Of a stretch of 64,000 nucleotides of DNA, positions 1 through 10,004 are shown one piece after another. The first letter of the stretch is position 1; every line of letters begins with the position of its first letter. The stretch covers positions 1,042,501-1,106,500 of the forward strand of contig NZ_CP017267.1 in NCBI RefSeq assembly GCF_001870205.1. The letters are read 5' to 3'. Made by a program: the position numbers and the translations under genes. This DNA is from Vagococcus teuberi (lineage in GTDB: Bacteria; Bacillota; Bacilli; Lactobacillales; Vagococcaceae). The notes under the pieces were generated by a model. That model made no database searches. It was not told the DNA's origin and was given only the letters and a program-made list of their open reading frames with translations.

Positions 1-64
1 CCAAAAATTATTTTAAATCCAGCATGATCGTTTTAGGCGTTTTCGATTTATTTATACCAATTAA

Positions 65-271
65 GATAAATCACTACGATTCACAGTACTTATATATGGA
101 TTTCCAAAAGAAGCAATGACATCAGATATTGAGTCTGTTTTTAAACATGACGAGAATACAACATATTATGTTTTAGAACCAACACAAGTTAGCAATCAAA
201 CTGGCCCAACCAATGCTTGGAAAGTGAAACAAGGTGGCCTATTTTACTTTGCGAGTTATTATAGGGCGTAA
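65..271 (+). pseudogene. C-terminal remnant of an unrecognised protein
   Basis: An open frame without a plausible start runs from the stop at 62-64 to TAA at 269-271 and reads like real protein (ends FYFASYYRA). Upstream, a second frame (from about 3 to 120) also reads like coding sequence, so the two may be parts of one gene broken by a frameshift near 60-110. The window begins inside it, so an assembly or edge effect cannot be excluded. I do not recognise the family. Bases 272-370 hold nothing else I can support. Confidence 0.3.
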
Positions 272-377
272 TATTTAGCAACTATTATCGCAAACAAGAT
301 AATTAATTAAAAATTTAGCAACTAGACAAAAATAAAGCCATCAACGATTTTTTAATTTCGCAATAGCACTCAAAATT

Positions 378-386
378 TGGTAGAAT
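378..386 (+). promoter_or_regulatory. Extended -10 promoter of polA
   Basis: TGG-TAGAAT (TGn plus -10) lies about 30 bases before the polA start, with only a poor -35 (TTCGCA, 18-bp spacing). The same TGn design recurs before nrdR, the CoA-binding gene, the GTPase operon and lepA. Confidence 0.5.
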
Positions 387-417
387 ATTAAAAGAAGAAC
401 AGAAATGGAGTGTCATA

Positions 418-3069
418 ATGGCGAAGAAAAAATTATTATTAGTCGATGGAAATAGTATTGCATTTAGAGGATTCTATGCACTCTATCAATCATTGGAACG
501 TTTCAAAAACAACAATGGCTTACATACAAACGCATTATATGCGGTGAATAATATGCTAGAAAATATTTTAGCAAAAGAAGAACCAACACACGTGTTAGTG
601 GCATTTGATGCGGGGAAAACGACTTTTAGACACGCATTTTACGACGATTATAAAGCTGGACGAGCGAAAACACCCAGTGAATTTAAAGAACAAATGCCTT
701 ATTTAAGAGACTTAATTGAAGGTCTTGGGATGAAGCATTTTGAATTAGATAATTATGAAGCAGATGATATCATTGGAACTCTTGCGACAAAATATGGCTC
801 ACAAGACGTAGACGTCGTTGTTTTATCTGGTGATAAAGATTTGACCCAATTAGCAAGTGAGTATACGACGGTTGATGTTACAGTAAAAGGTGTCAGTGAA
901 ATTGAAAGCTACACACCAGAACATATTATGGAAAAATATGGCTTAACACCACCACAGATTGTTGACATGAAAGGTCTAGCTGGAGATCAGTCGGATAATA
1001 TTCCAGGTGTGACTAAAATCGGTGAAAAAACAGCGATTAAGTTATTAAAAGAATACGGCACAGTCGAAGGTGTCTATGAATATGTCGATGAGATGAAGAA
1101 AAGTAAGATGAAAGAAAATCTTATCAATGAAAAAGATATTGCCTTCTTAAGTAAAAAATTAGCCACTATCGACACCAATGTACCACTTGATATGACATTA
1201 GATGATTTAGCTTATGATGGAAAAAATTTAGAAAAATTGATACCATTTTATAAAGAAATGGATTTTAATTCCTTTTTAGCAAAACTTGATACAAGCAATG
1301 TTGAAAGTGATTTAGTAGAGAAAGTTGCCATTCATTACGAAGTGATTTCTGAAATAACTGAAGACATGTTTGAATCAGATATGTCCTTATATGTTGAGAT
1401 GTTGGGTGAAAACTATCATACTTCACCAATTGTGGGTGTTGCGTTTGGTAACAAAGAAAAAGTATATGTGTCAGATGACATTGAGTTATTGTCACATCCA
1501 TTGATGATTCAGTGGTTGGAAGATAATGAAAAAACTAAAAAAGTATTCGATGCAAAACGACAATACGTGGCACTAAATCGTTATGGTATTAAACTCAATG
1601 ATATCAAGTTTGATATGTTATTAGCTGCTTACTTGGCTGATTCGACAAACAATAGTGAAGACTTGGCCCAAATTGCTCATTTCTATGATTATTATGATGT
1701 GGACCGTGATGAAGTGGTTTACGGAAAAGGAGCAAAAAAAGGGTTACCTGAATCAGTTGATACATTGTATCAGCATTTAGCTCGTAAAGTTGTGGCAATT
1801 GATGTGCTTTATGAAACAATCATGACAGACTTAGATGATAAAAATCAGTCAGACCTGTTTTATGATATTGAGTTACCAATTGCGCTGATTTTAGCTGATA
1901 TGGAAATCGAGGGCATCACAGTTAATGCCAGTCGTCTGCAAGAAATGAAGGGCGAGTTTGCTGAGAGATTAGGTGAAATCGAGCAAACAATTTATGAGAT
2001 TGCAGGAGAAGAGTTTAATATTAACTCACCGAAACAATTAGGCGTCATTTTATTTGAAAAGATGGGCTTGCCAGTGATTAAGAAAACTAAAACAGGTTAC
2101 TCAACAGCAGTCGATGTGTTAGAAAAATTAAAAGGTGAGTCGCCGATTATTGAGAGTATCTTATCATATCGTCAACTTGCTAAAATTCAATCAACTTATG
2201 TTGAAGGGTTACTAAAAGTGATTTTTGAGGATAATAAAATTCACACACGTTATATTCAAACATTGACACAAACAGGTCGACTAAGTTCAGTTGATCCGAA
2301 CTTACAAAATATTCCAATCCGATTGGAAGAAGGACGAAAAATTCGTCAAGCATTTGTCCCACGTGAAAAAGGATGGAAATTATTCGCTTCAGATTACTCT
2401 CAAATTGAGTTACGAGTTTTAGCCGCTATTTCAGATGATGAGCATTTAAAAGAAGCTTTCATTGAAGGGTTAGATATCCACTCTAGTACAGCAATGCGTG
2501 TCTTTGGCATAGAAAAGGCTGAGGATGTTGACAGCAACATGCGACGTCAAGCCAAAGCTGTAAACTTTGGTATTGTGTATGGTATTAGTGATTACGGCTT
2601 ATCGCAAAACTTAGGAATTACACGAAAAGAAGCACAAGAATTTATCGACCGCTACTTTACTATGTATCCAGGCGTTAAGACGTACATGGAAGACATTGTG
2701 CGTGAGGCAAAAGATAAAGGGTACGTTGAAACGTTGTACCATCGCCGTCGTTACTTACCAGATATTAACGCTAGAAACTTTAATTTGCGTTCATTTGCTG
2801 AAAGAACAGCGATAAACACACCGATTCAAGGAAGTGCTGCTGATATCTTGAAGATTGCAATGATTAAAATCAACAAACGCTTGAAAGAAGAAAACATGCA
2901 AGCAACCATGCTGTTACAAGTACACGATGAGTTGGTATTTGAAGCACCAGAAGAAGAAATTCCAGCTTTACAAAAATTAGTCGAAGACACAATGAACCAT
3001 GCTGTTGACTTATCCGTGCCGCTAAGAGCAGATAGTAGCTATGGTGATACATGGTATGATGCAAAATAA
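418..3069 (+). CDS. polA: DNA polymerase I
   Basis: Repair and Okazaki-fragment polymerase, 883 aa, about the usual length. The 5' nuclease domain (about 1-290) shows the N-terminal LLLVDGNS, LSGDKDL and the helix-hairpin-helix region DQSDNIPGV. The middle 3'-5' exonuclease-like domain lacks the DxE metal site (YVEMLG at about residues 327-332), so proofreading is probably absent, as known for many Gram-positive PolA proteins. The polymerase domain has motif A DYSQIELR (Asp659), the O-helix motif B with RRQAKAVNFG, and motif C QVHDE (Asp837). GGAG at 407-410 fits the ATG start. mutM follows after 18 bases, so polA-mutM-coaE form one repair and CoA operon. Confidence 0.97.
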   Translation: MAKKKLLLVDGNSIAFRGFYALYQSLERFKNNNGLHTNALYAVNNMLENILAKEEPTHVLVAFDAGKTTFRHAFYDDYKAGRAKTPSEFKEQMPYLRDLIEGLGMKHFELDNYEADDIIGTLATKYGSQDVDVVVLSGDKDLTQLASEYTTVDVTVKGVSEIESYTPEHIMEKYGLTPPQIVDMKGLAGDQSDNIPGVTKIGEKTAIKLLKEYGTVEGVYEYVDEMKKSKMKENLINEKDIAFLSKKLATIDTNVPLDMTLDDLAYDGKNLEKLIPFYKEMDFNSFLAKLDTSNVESDLVEKVAIHYEVISEITEDMFESDMSLYVEMLGENYHTSPIVGVAFGNKEKVYVSDDIELLSHPLMIQWLEDNEKTKKVFDAKRQYVALNRYGIKLNDIKFDMLLAAYLADSTNNSEDLAQIAHFYDYYDVDRDEVVYGKGAKKGLPESVDTLYQHLARKVVAIDVLYETIMTDLDDKNQSDLFYDIELPIALILADMEIEGITVNASRLQEMKGEFAERLGEIEQTIYEIAGEEFNINSPKQLGVILFEKMGLPVIKKTKTGYSTAVDVLEKLKGESPIIESILSYRQLAKIQSTYVEGLLKVIFEDNKIHTRYIQTLTQTGRLSSVDPNLQNIPIRLEEGRKIRQAFVPREKGWKLFASDYSQIELRVLAAISDDEHLKEAFIEGLDIHSSTAMRVFGIEKAEDVDSNMRRQAKAVNFGIVYGISDYGLSQNLGITRKEAQEFIDRYFTMYPGVKTYMEDIVREAKDKGYVETLYHRRRYLPDINARNFNLRSFAERTAINTPIQGSAADILKIAMIKINKRLKEENMQATMLLQVHDELVFEAPEEEIPALQKLVEDTMNHAVDLSVPLRADSSYGDTWYDAK

Positions 3070-3087
3070 CTTAAAGGGGTAGAACCA

Positions 3088-3918
3088 ATGCCTGAATTAC
3101 CAGAAGTTGAGACGGTCAGAAAAGGTCTTGTCCAACTTGTTAAAGATAAAGAAATAAACAATGTTATTGTTGACTGGGGAAAAATTGTCGAGTCTCCTGA
3201 AGTAGATGATTTTATCCATACACTTGTTGGTCAAAAAATATTAGACGTTGACCGACGAGGAAAATTTCTAATATTTAAACTAAGTCAAAATGATATGATT
3301 AGCCATTTGCGAATGGAAGGAAAGTTTGAATATCATAATCAAACAGACGACATTCAAAAACACACGCATGTCCGTTTTCAGTTTACTGATGGGACAGAGT
3401 TGCGCTATTTAGATGTCAGAAAATTTGGTCGTTTATCACTTGAGCCAAAAGGTCTTGGTGAAGAGTATAAAGGAATTAAAAAACTTGGACCTGAGCCAGT
3501 GATACCAGATTTTGATTTAGAAGTATTTAGAGAAGAACTGAAGAAAAAACATCGTGCAATTAAGCCTTTATTACTCGATCAAACGCTTGTGACAGGGTTA
3601 GGAAATATTTATGTAGACGAAGCATTATATCAGTCATGTATTCACCCAGAACAAGTCGCTTCTAAATTAACCAAAACGGAAGTTGATGCACTACATTCAG
3701 CGATTATCGACGTACTTGCTACAGCTGTTAAGGCTGGTGGTACGACGATTCGAACATATAAAAATGCCTTAGGAGATGCTGGGCATTTCCAAGTGTATTT
3801 ATCGGCATACGGCAAGCAAGGAGAACCTTGTAAGCGATGTGGCCATTCAATCGAAAAAATAAAAGTTGCCCAACGAGGTACGCATTTTTGTCCAGTTTGT
3901 CAAGTCACACACGATTAG
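3088..3918 (+). CDS. mutM: Formamidopyrimidine-DNA glycosylase
   Basis: Base-excision glycosylase and AP lyase that removes 8-oxoguanine, 276 aa. The protein begins MPELPEVE, with Pro2 the Schiff-base nucleophile and Glu3 the acid. The central helix-two-turn-helix region includes GLGNIYVDE. The C-terminal zinc finger is intact (CxxC at CKRC and CPVC). AAAGGGG sits before the ATG. Placed between polA and coaE as in many Lactobacillales, which fits repair synthesis by PolA after MutM incision. Confidence 0.97.
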   Translation: MPELPEVETVRKGLVQLVKDKEINNVIVDWGKIVESPEVDDFIHTLVGQKILDVDRRGKFLIFKLSQNDMISHLRMEGKFEYHNQTDDIQKHTHVRFQFTDGTELRYLDVRKFGRLSLEPKGLGEEYKGIKKLGPEPVIPDFDLEVFREELKKKHRAIKPLLLDQTLVTGLGNIYVDEALYQSCIHPEQVASKLTKTEVDALHSAIIDVLATAVKAGGTTIRTYKNALGDAGHFQVYLSAYGKQGEPCKRCGHSIEKIKVAQRGTHFCPVCQVTHD

Positions 3919-3928
3919 GAGGATGAGC

Positions 3929-4540
3929 ATGACGTATTTATTAGGCTTAACAGGAGGCATTGCTTCCGGAAAATCAACCGTTACGCAAATGTTTAGATCA
4001 AAAAATATTCCAGTTATTGACGCAGATATTATCGCAAGAGAAGTCGTTAAACCAGGAAAACCAGGACTAGAAAAGATTGTGTCACACTTTGGTAAAGATG
4101 TGTTGTTAGAAGACGGCACGTTAGATCGAAAAAAATTAGGAACGATTATTTTTAATGATGATGCCAAACGAGCATTACTCAATCATATTTTGTCTGATGA
4201 AATTCGTACGCGTATTTTGGAAATGATTGAACTTTGTAAAAAATCTGATCCGTCACTCATCGTTCTTGATATTCCACTTTTATATGAAGGTGGTTATGAC
4301 GAAATAGTGGATGATGTTATGGTTTGCTATGTACCAAGAGACATTCAGTTAAAACGTTTGATGGCTCGTGATCATCTCAAAGAAAATGGTGCGATTAAAC
4401 GAATTGACAGCCAAATGAGCCTAGAAGAAAAGAAATCACGGGCTGATGTGGTGATTGATAATAGTGGACGAATAGATGAAACACTGAAACAAGTACAAAC
4501 TTGGTTTGATACAATTATAAAAGAAAAATCACCTGAATAA
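3929..4540 (+). CDS. coaE: Dephospho-CoA kinase
   Basis: Last step of coenzyme A synthesis: phosphorylates dephospho-CoA. About 203 aa. The P-loop GGIASGKST is near the N terminus and a conserved DIPLLYE lies in the middle. The reading frame is open further upstream into mutM, but AGGAGG at 3917-3922 sits six bases before the ATG at 3929, giving a start of MTYLLGLTGG. The ATG at 3923 directly abuts the AGGAGG and is less likely. The mutM stop overlaps the ribosome site, so translation may be coupled. Confidence 0.95.
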   Translation: MTYLLGLTGGIASGKSTVTQMFRSKNIPVIDADIIAREVVKPGKPGLEKIVSHFGKDVLLEDGTLDRKKLGTIIFNDDAKRALLNHILSDEIRTRILEMIELCKKSDPSLIVLDIPLLYEGGYDEIVDDVMVCYVPRDIQLKRLMARDHLKENGAIKRIDSQMSLEEKKSRADVVIDNSGRIDETLKQVQTWFDTIIKEKSPE

Positions 4541-4566
4541 TCTTTTCAGGTGATTTCTTTTTTTAT
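4526..4566. terminator. Bidirectional terminator between coaE and the MFS gene
   Basis: A perfect 12-bp stem (4526-4537 with 4545-4556) is followed by a T run on the + strand and preceded by an A run, so it can serve both convergent genes. It overlaps the coaE stop codon. Confidence 0.85.
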
Positions 4567-6179
4567 TTTGTTGCGTTGTCTTTTCGTTTATATAAACCAA
4601 ACGTTAAAACAAAACTAATTAACATAATGATTGATGCAATACCAATTGTTTTGACCACACTATTAGTAAAGTTATTGTCTAATTTTTTAACGATATCATT
4701 TTGAATATCTTTTGTTAAGTGCAACTCTTCTGGATTAGATTGTTTTAATACTCTAATAGAAGAACCGGCACTACCAATAACACTTGATTCAAGTGATTTT
4801 TGGACTTGTGTTGGTAGGCCAACATTATCTAAAGTATGTGGGATATCATGTTGTAATTGTAAGCCAAAAATTGTTCCGATAATCGCAATCCCTAAAGCAG
4901 AACCAATTTGACGAACAGTTGATTGGATACTTGATCCTTGACCAGATTGAGCAGGTGGCACGTCTTTTAAGACGATAGAGGTTAATTGAGCAGAAGCAAA
5001 ACCTAACCCAATACCATAAACTACTAACCAGACAATAATCCATGTTAAGCCATTATTTGGATCAACCGTTTTAAAGAATCCAAAAAAGCCAAGTGTTTCT
5101 AAGAATAAACCAAGTGACACAACAAATGATGCCGATGTTTTCTCAACGATAAATGACGCCATCCCACCAGCTAAGAATGCACCAAGTCCCATCATTGCTA
5201 AAATTGCACCTGATTTAATTGGACTTAATGTTAAGATGTTTTGTAAGAATAAAGGCAATAGGAATAGTAATCCTGATTCACCAATTGCCACAATCCCAGC
5301 AATCGTATTTCCCAATGAAAAACTTATGAATTTGAATAAAGATAAATCAAGTAAATGAGATTTTTTATTTTTAATCAAATGAGCTTCCCAAACTAAGAAT
5401 AATGCAAAGAAAAGAGCTCCTACAACAAGTAACGTTGGGATAATGGATAAGTTAAAGAGTGTTGGGTGATCGCCTTTTACATGCCACCAACCATAATTAC
5501 GGCCTTCAATAATACCGAATACCAATAAAATTAAGCCGATAGTTGATAAAATAAATCCAAAAAAGTCAAACCCACTTGTCATTTTTTCGCCATATGTTTC
5601 TGGTAAATATTTTAATGACGCTAAAATAATAAATAACCCAATAGGTAAATTAATCCAGAAAATCCAATGCCATGTCATGTAAGTGGTGAAATAACCACCA
5701 AGTAATGGTCCAATCGCTGCCATACCAGAAATCACAGAACCCCATACGGCAAAAGCGACAATCCGATCTTTACCGAAAAAGAGCGAATTAACAGCGGATA
5801 ATGTGGTTGGAAGAACTGTTGCCCCACCTAAACCTTGAATTGAACGGGCTGCTAACATAAAGGTGATATCTTTAGAGAAACTTGCCATAATAGATCCTAC
5901 TAAAAAGATGGCAATCCCTATAATCAACATTTTTTTTCGTCCGAAATTATCGGCGATGCGTCCCATTGTAATCAAAAGGGAAGAAAAAATTAAAGAATAT
6001 AGCGTGATAATCCACTCAGCATCGGTAAAGGATAATTTTAAATCTTTCATAATAACTGGAATAGATACATTGACGATTGTTCCGTCAATAACAACTAATG
6101 AAACAGATAAGGCTAAAATCGCTAATGCCCACCATTTGTGTTTCACTGTTTTTGGTTGTGCTGCTGTTGTGTTTGTCAC
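4563..6179 (-). CDS. DHA2-family multidrug efflux MFS transporter (EmrB/QacA type)
   Basis: Drug:H+ antiporter with about 14 membrane segments, 538 aa. Early residues IDGTIVNVSIPVI and the later ARSIQGLGGATVLP region are typical of the EmrB/QacA family. The WHWIFWINLPIG motif is also characteristic. It starts at GTG with a GAGGTG ribosome site about eight bases upstream. It stands alone, convergent with coaE and divergent from nrdR. No regulator gene is adjacent, but a perfect short palindrome lies in its upstream region. The substrate cannot be read from sequence. Confidence 0.9.
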   Translation of the reverse strand: MTNTTAAQPKTVKHKWWALAILALSVSLVVIDGTIVNVSIPVIMKDLKLSFTDAEWIITLYSLIFSSLLITMGRIADNFGRKKMLIIGIAIFLVGSIMASFSKDITFMLAARSIQGLGGATVLPTTLSAVNSLFFGKDRIVAFAVWGSVISGMAAIGPLLGGYFTTYMTWHWIFWINLPIGLFIILASLKYLPETYGEKMTSGFDFFGFILSTIGLILLVFGIIEGRNYGWWHVKGDHPTLFNLSIIPTLLVVGALFFALFLVWEAHLIKNKKSHLLDLSLFKFISFSLGNTIAGIVAIGESGLLFLLPLFLQNILTLSPIKSGAILAMMGLGAFLAGGMASFIVEKTSASFVVSLGLFLETLGFFGFFKTVDPNNGLTWIIVWLVVYGIGLGFASAQLTSIVLKDVPPAQSGQGSSIQSTVRQIGSALGIAIIGTIFGLQLQHDIPHTLDNVGLPTQVQKSLESSVIGSAGSSIRVLKQSNPEELHLTKDIQNDIVKKLDNNFTNSVVKTIGIASIIMLISFVLTFGLYKRKDNATK

Positions 6180-6228
6180 TTAAAACACCTCACTTAAATT
6201 TTTATTACGACTGTATCTTACACCTAAA

Positions 6229-6243
6229 GTGACAATCTGTCAC
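6229..6243. promoter_or_regulatory. Candidate operator upstream of the MFS exporter
   Basis: GTGACA-ATC-TGTCAC is a perfect 6-bp inverted repeat about 50 bases upstream of the exporter start. Its position suits a repressor site. No cognate regulator is nearby. A related GTGAC-TT-GTCAC lies before rpmF at 9963-9974. The rest of 6180-6410 holds nothing else I can name. Confidence 0.35.
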
Positions 6244-6417
6244 ACGATTTGCGAGAAAATCAAACTTTTTTTACAAGTGACTTCAAAATTGCTTTTTTTT
6301 GGTGAAAAAATTCATGAATAGTCATAAAATATCCTGAAAAGAGTCGAAAAAGTGTGATGAATATTTGAGTAAGGAATTTCTAGAAAATTGTTTATCTATA
6401 CCAACAGCAGTATTACA

Positions 6418-6426
6418 TGTTATAAT
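6418..6426 (+). promoter_or_regulatory. Extended -10 promoter of nrdR
   Basis: TGT-TATAAT, a consensus -10 with a TGn extension, lies about 50 bases before nrdR. No good -35 is visible. Confidence 0.6.
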
Positions 6427-6477
6427 AGTCCTACTATTTAGTCTATCAAGACGTCTTTAAAGAAGAGGTGAAAAGAA

Positions 6478-6942
6478 ATGCAATGTCCAAGATGTCACTA
6501 TAGTGGATCGCGAGTGGTAGATAGTCGTCCAGCAGATGACAATCGTGCTATTAGACGTAGGAGAGAATGTGAAGATTGTGGCTTTCGTTTTACAACGTTT
6601 GAACGCATAGAAGTGTCGCCATTGCTTGTAGTAAAGAAGAATGGTGCAAGAGAAGAGTTTAATCGTGAAAAAATATTAAGAGGCTTAGTCCGATCAGCGG
6701 AAAAACGTCCAGTGTCAATGGATCAAATGGAACAAGTTGTTGAGAAAGTTGAAAATAGGATTCGAAGTATCGGAGAAAACGAAGTCTCAACGAATTTAAT
6801 TGGTGAGTTTGTAATGGAAGAATTAGTTAACCTTGATGAGATAGCTTATATTAGGTTTGCCAGTGTTTACCGTCAGTTTAAAGATATGAGTGTCTTTTTG
6901 AAAGAGTTACAAGAAATTATTGATAAAGAGCAAGTAGATTAA
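6478..6942 (+). CDS. nrdR: Transcriptional repressor NrdR
   Basis: Represses ribonucleotide reductase genes according to bound ATP or dATP. At 154 aa it has the family length. The N-terminal zinc ribbon has two CxxC pairs (CPRC, CEDC), followed by an ATP-cone domain that begins near [17 protein letters not shown] precedes the ATG. It is followed by dnaB and dnaI, the conserved Firmicutes order. I saw no clear NrdR box pair within the window. Confidence 0.96.
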   Translation: MQCPRCHYSGSRVVDSRPADDNRAIRRRRECEDCGFRFTTFERIEVSPLLVVKKNGAREEFNREKILRGLVRSAEKRPVSMDQMEQVVEKVENRIRSIGENEVSTNLIGEFVMEELVNLDEIAYIRFASVYRQFKDMSVFLKELQEIIDKEQVD

Positions 6943-6969
6943 TAGATAGAGAAAGTGATGTGAGAATAG

Positions 6970-8373
6970 GTGACTAAAACACAGCCCCATTTAAAGCCTA
7001 AAGATACATTTGAGGTACATTACTGTAGCTTGTTAAATGGAGAAGATACACGTGTTTTAAACCTACTGTATCAACCAATTGTTGGTGGTAATGCGTTAGT
7101 GTTGTATCATAATTTAATCATTAACAAAGACAGTTTTAAAAAACCAACCAGGCATTTTATTTTACAAGATATGATGAATAACGGGCTTCAAGAATTGTAT
7201 CAAGCAAGAACTAGACTTGAAGCAATTGGGTTATTAAAAACATATGTCCGAAAAAAAGATGAGGGGTATCATTATATCTACTCTCTTGACAATATATTAT
7301 CTCCACAAGTTTTTTTATCTGATGAGACACTATGTTTGTTGTTATTAGATAGAGTAGGTGAAGATCGATTTAATTACTTAGTGGAATTATTTAAACCGGA
7401 AAAACTTGATTTATCTGAATACACAGATGTAACAAGTAGTTATGTTGAGGTATTTCATATTGCATCAGAACGTTTGGTACAAGCCAACGAACTTTTATCA
7501 GACACGATGCAACAAATGAAAGAAGCGCCTGTGGGTAAAAAACCTGAAATAGAGCCAAAAACATTTGATTGGGATTTTTTCTTTGATAGTTTGGCTGGAT
7601 TAAATATTGATGAATCGTTCTTAGTTAATGAGTTTAAACCAATTATTTTAACGGTTCATGGGTTATATGGCATTAATGAACTTGATATGATTAATCATGT
7701 TAAGTATTGTTTGGACTATGTGACTAATCAAGTTGATGTCAAAGAGTTTAAGAGACGTATCTATAAGACGTATCATCAAGCTAAAAAGCCAACTGGACAA
7801 AATACGGTACAAGCTCAACCAACGATATATAGTGACGAACAACTTAGCCGACATAAAAATGATTTAAAACATCAAGGGTTCACTCAACAAGAGATTGATG
7901 TTATCGTCTCTTGTGAGAAGATTCCCCCACTTGTATTTTTGAAATCAATTAAAGATCAGAAAAACGGGTTTGTCTCACAGAATGAACGGTGGACGATAGA
8001 AAACTTGAAGAAACAGTCAAACTTACCTGTTGAGGTTATTAACATGTTGATACACTATTGTTTAGTTGTTTTGGGTAATTCATCTTTAAACCAAAATATG
8101 GTAAATACTATAGCCAATGACTGGTCACAGCATAAGATTACAACGGCATCTGCAGCACTCATTCAAGTAAAGAACTTTAAAAAAGAGTCTGAAAATAAAA
8201 AAGTGAAGAAAACATATAATCGAAACTACACAAAACAACCTGCTAGAAAAGAAACCTTACCAGAATGGGCAAGTAGTGCTACTGTGAGAAAAGAAACACC
8301 TTTAGCAGGAGATGAGTTGAAGCAACTAGAGGCGCAACTCAAACAATTTAATCAAGGTGGTGGATCATCATGA
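6970..8373 (+). CDS. dnaB: Replication initiation and membrane attachment protein DnaB
   Basis: Firmicutes DnaB, which with DnaD and DnaI loads the replicative helicase at oriC and at restart sites (it is not the helicase itself). 467 aa. DnaB/DnaD-like winged helix and DDBH2 regions are inferred from length and from FVSQNERWTIENLKK near the C-terminal third. It starts at GTG with only a weak upstream ribosome site. The stop codon overlaps the start of dnaI (ATGA), so the two are translationally coupled. Confidence 0.9.
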   Translation: MTKTQPHLKPKDTFEVHYCSLLNGEDTRVLNLLYQPIVGGNALVLYHNLIINKDSFKKPTRHFILQDMMNNGLQELYQARTRLEAIGLLKTYVRKKDEGYHYIYSLDNILSPQVFLSDETLCLLLLDRVGEDRFNYLVELFKPEKLDLSEYTDVTSSYVEVFHIASERLVQANELLSDTMQQMKEAPVGKKPEIEPKTFDWDFFFDSLAGLNIDESFLVNEFKPIILTVHGLYGINELDMINHVKYCLDYVTNQVDVKEFKRRIYKTYHQAKKPTGQNTVQAQPTIYSDEQLSRHKNDLKHQGFTQQEIDVIVSCEKIPPLVFLKSIKDQKNGFVSQNERWTIENLKKQSNLPVEVINMLIHYCLVVLGNSSLNQNMVNTIANDWSQHKITTASAALIQVKNFKKESENKKVKKTYNRNYTKQPARKETLPEWASSATVRKETPLAGDELKQLEAQLKQFNQGGGSS

Positions 8374-9308
8374 AACACATAAACCAGCATTTAAATCGAA
8401 CGGTGAATAATCAAAATATTAACGATCGATTAATTCAACTGATGGAAGTTGTACAAAAAGATAAAGATGTACAAGAATTTATCGCATCAAATAGAGAGTA
8501 TTTATCTGATGAAGATATTTTAAAAAGCTCAGCAAAGCTTTATGAATATGTAAAAGAAAAAGAAAAATTTTTAGCCAATGATGCTTCTATGATTGCTCCT
8601 GGCTATGAACCAAAATTGTTTTTAAATCATCACTTTATTGATGTAACGTATGTACCGACAGAGGAATTGATTCGCAAAAAAGAATACGAAACAGTTCGTA
8701 ATAGGGTAAATGCCATTTCCATGCCTAAAGACATTAAAGATGCTTCCTTGGATTCGTTCAATATTACCTCTGAGCGAAAAGAAGCATTAAGTGCGTCTAT
8801 TACATTTATGAATGATTATCTAGACAATCCTAAAGAATTTCATCAAGGTTTATATTTGTATGGAACTTTTGGCGTCGGAAAAACGTATTTATTAGGTGCA
8901 ATTGCAAATAGTTTAGCAATCAAAGGCGTGAAGAGTACAATTTTACATTTCCCAACGTTTTGTGTGGAAATGAAACAATCAATCAAAGATGACAGTGTGG
9001 CTTCTAAACTAGATAGTGTAAAAAAAACACCTATCCTAATGTTAGATGATATTGGAGCAGATTCGATGAGTACATGGATAAGAGACGATATACTGGGTGT
9101 TATCTTACAGTACCGTATGCAAGAAAAATTACCAACGTTTTTCTCATCTAATCTAGACATGAAACAACTCGAAGAAGAGCATCTACGCTTCTCACAAAAA
9201 GGAGACGATGAGCCGCTTAAAGCTAAGAGGATTATGGAGCGAATCAAGTACCTCTCAAAACAAATCACCATGATTGGTGAGAACCGTCGTTTAGATAACG
9301 AGTTTTAA
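8370..9308 (+). CDS. dnaI: Primosomal helicase loader DnaI
   Basis: AAA+ ATPase that loads the replicative helicase. 312 aa. An N-terminal helical DnaI_N region is followed by the ATPase core with Walker A GTFGVGKTYL and Walker B LMLDDIGAD. An SSNLDM stretch carries the sensor-1 region, and arginines lie near RIMERIKYL. It overlaps dnaB by four bases. The next promoter begins about 25 bases after the stop. Confidence 0.94.
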   Translation: MKHINQHLNRTVNNQNINDRLIQLMEVVQKDKDVQEFIASNREYLSDEDILKSSAKLYEYVKEKEKFLANDASMIAPGYEPKLFLNHHFIDVTYVPTEELIRKKEYETVRNRVNAISMPKDIKDASLDSFNITSERKEALSASITFMNDYLDNPKEFHQGLYLYGTFGVGKTYLLGAIANSLAIKGVKSTILHFPTFCVEMKQSIKDDSVASKLDSVKKTPILMLDDIGADSMSTWIRDDILGVILQYRMQEKLPTFFSSNLDMKQLEEEHLRFSQKGDDEPLKAKRIMERIKYLSKQITMIGENRRLDNEF

Positions 9309-9332
9309 CGTCAGTCTGTTATCAAAAACTGA

Positions 9333-9361
9333 TTGACAAAGGGATTACAGACTAGTATAAT
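9333..9361 (+). promoter_or_regulatory. Consensus sigma-A promoter for yceD-rpmF
   Basis: TTGACA at 9333-9338, exactly 17 bases, TATAAT at 9356-9361. Both hexamers match the consensus perfectly. This predicts very strong expression, as expected for a ribosomal protein transcript. Confidence 0.9.
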
Positions 9362-9388
9362 TATTTTTGTTGCTTAAGGAGTGATAGA

Positions 9389-9949
9389 ATGAAGTGGGCT
9401 TTATCAGAACTAAATAAGTTTCGTGGAAGTCAAGTTGATTTTGAAGAAACGATTGATTTAAACGCCTCTTTAGAGCAAAGAGAACCATCTATTATTGATA
9501 TTTCTCCGATTAAAGTAAATGGGTTTTTAAAAGTTGATGAGTTGGGTTATTACGCTCATATGACGGTTGAAACCATTCTTACTGTACCATCATCTCGTTC
9601 ACTTGAACCTGTTGAGTTGCCACTAGACCTCATCATTGATGAAGAATATATGACACCAAGGCAGTATGATGCATTGAAAGATGTACCAGAAGATGATAAA
9701 AACTTGATAATTGTATTGGAAAAAGATTTGATTGATTTAACAGAAGCAATTGAAGACTTTATCCTACTAAATTTACCATTACAAGTCTTAACAGAAGAAG
9801 AAAAGCAATCAACAGAATTACCAAAAGGAGACTTTTGGCAAGTTGTTTCAGAAGATGATATTATCGAAGAGTTAGAATCTGAAACACAATCAACCATTGA
9901 TCCTCGTCTTGCTAAATTATCTGACTTTTTCAAGGAAGATGAGCAGTAG
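9389..9949 (+). CDS. yceD: YceD family (DUF177) protein
   Basis: 186-aa acidic protein of the DUF177/YceD family, which in most bacteria sits directly before rpmF and is linked to 23S rRNA metabolism. The family motif region LPLDLIIDEEY is visible in the middle. It lacks the cysteines often seen in the central domain of other members. AAGGAGTG precedes the ATG. Transcribed with rpmF from the consensus promoter at 9333. Confidence 0.85.
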   Translation: MKWALSELNKFRGSQVDFEETIDLNASLEQREPSIIDISPIKVNGFLKVDELGYYAHMTVETILTVPSSRSLEPVELPLDLIIDEEYMTPRQYDALKDVPEDDKNLIIVLEKDLIDLTEAIEDFILLNLPLQVLTEEEKQSTELPKGDFWQVVSEDDIIEELESETQSTIDPRLAKLSDFFKEDEQ

Positions 9950-10004
9950 GATTGGAATATATGTGACTTGTCACGTATTTAAGTTAGTAGGGAGGTGTAT
10001 CTAA

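Noticed and set aside
1265-1501. Minus-strand ORFs inside polA and other core genes
   Set aside because: They are out-of-frame shadows without ribosome sites or recognisable protein sequence.
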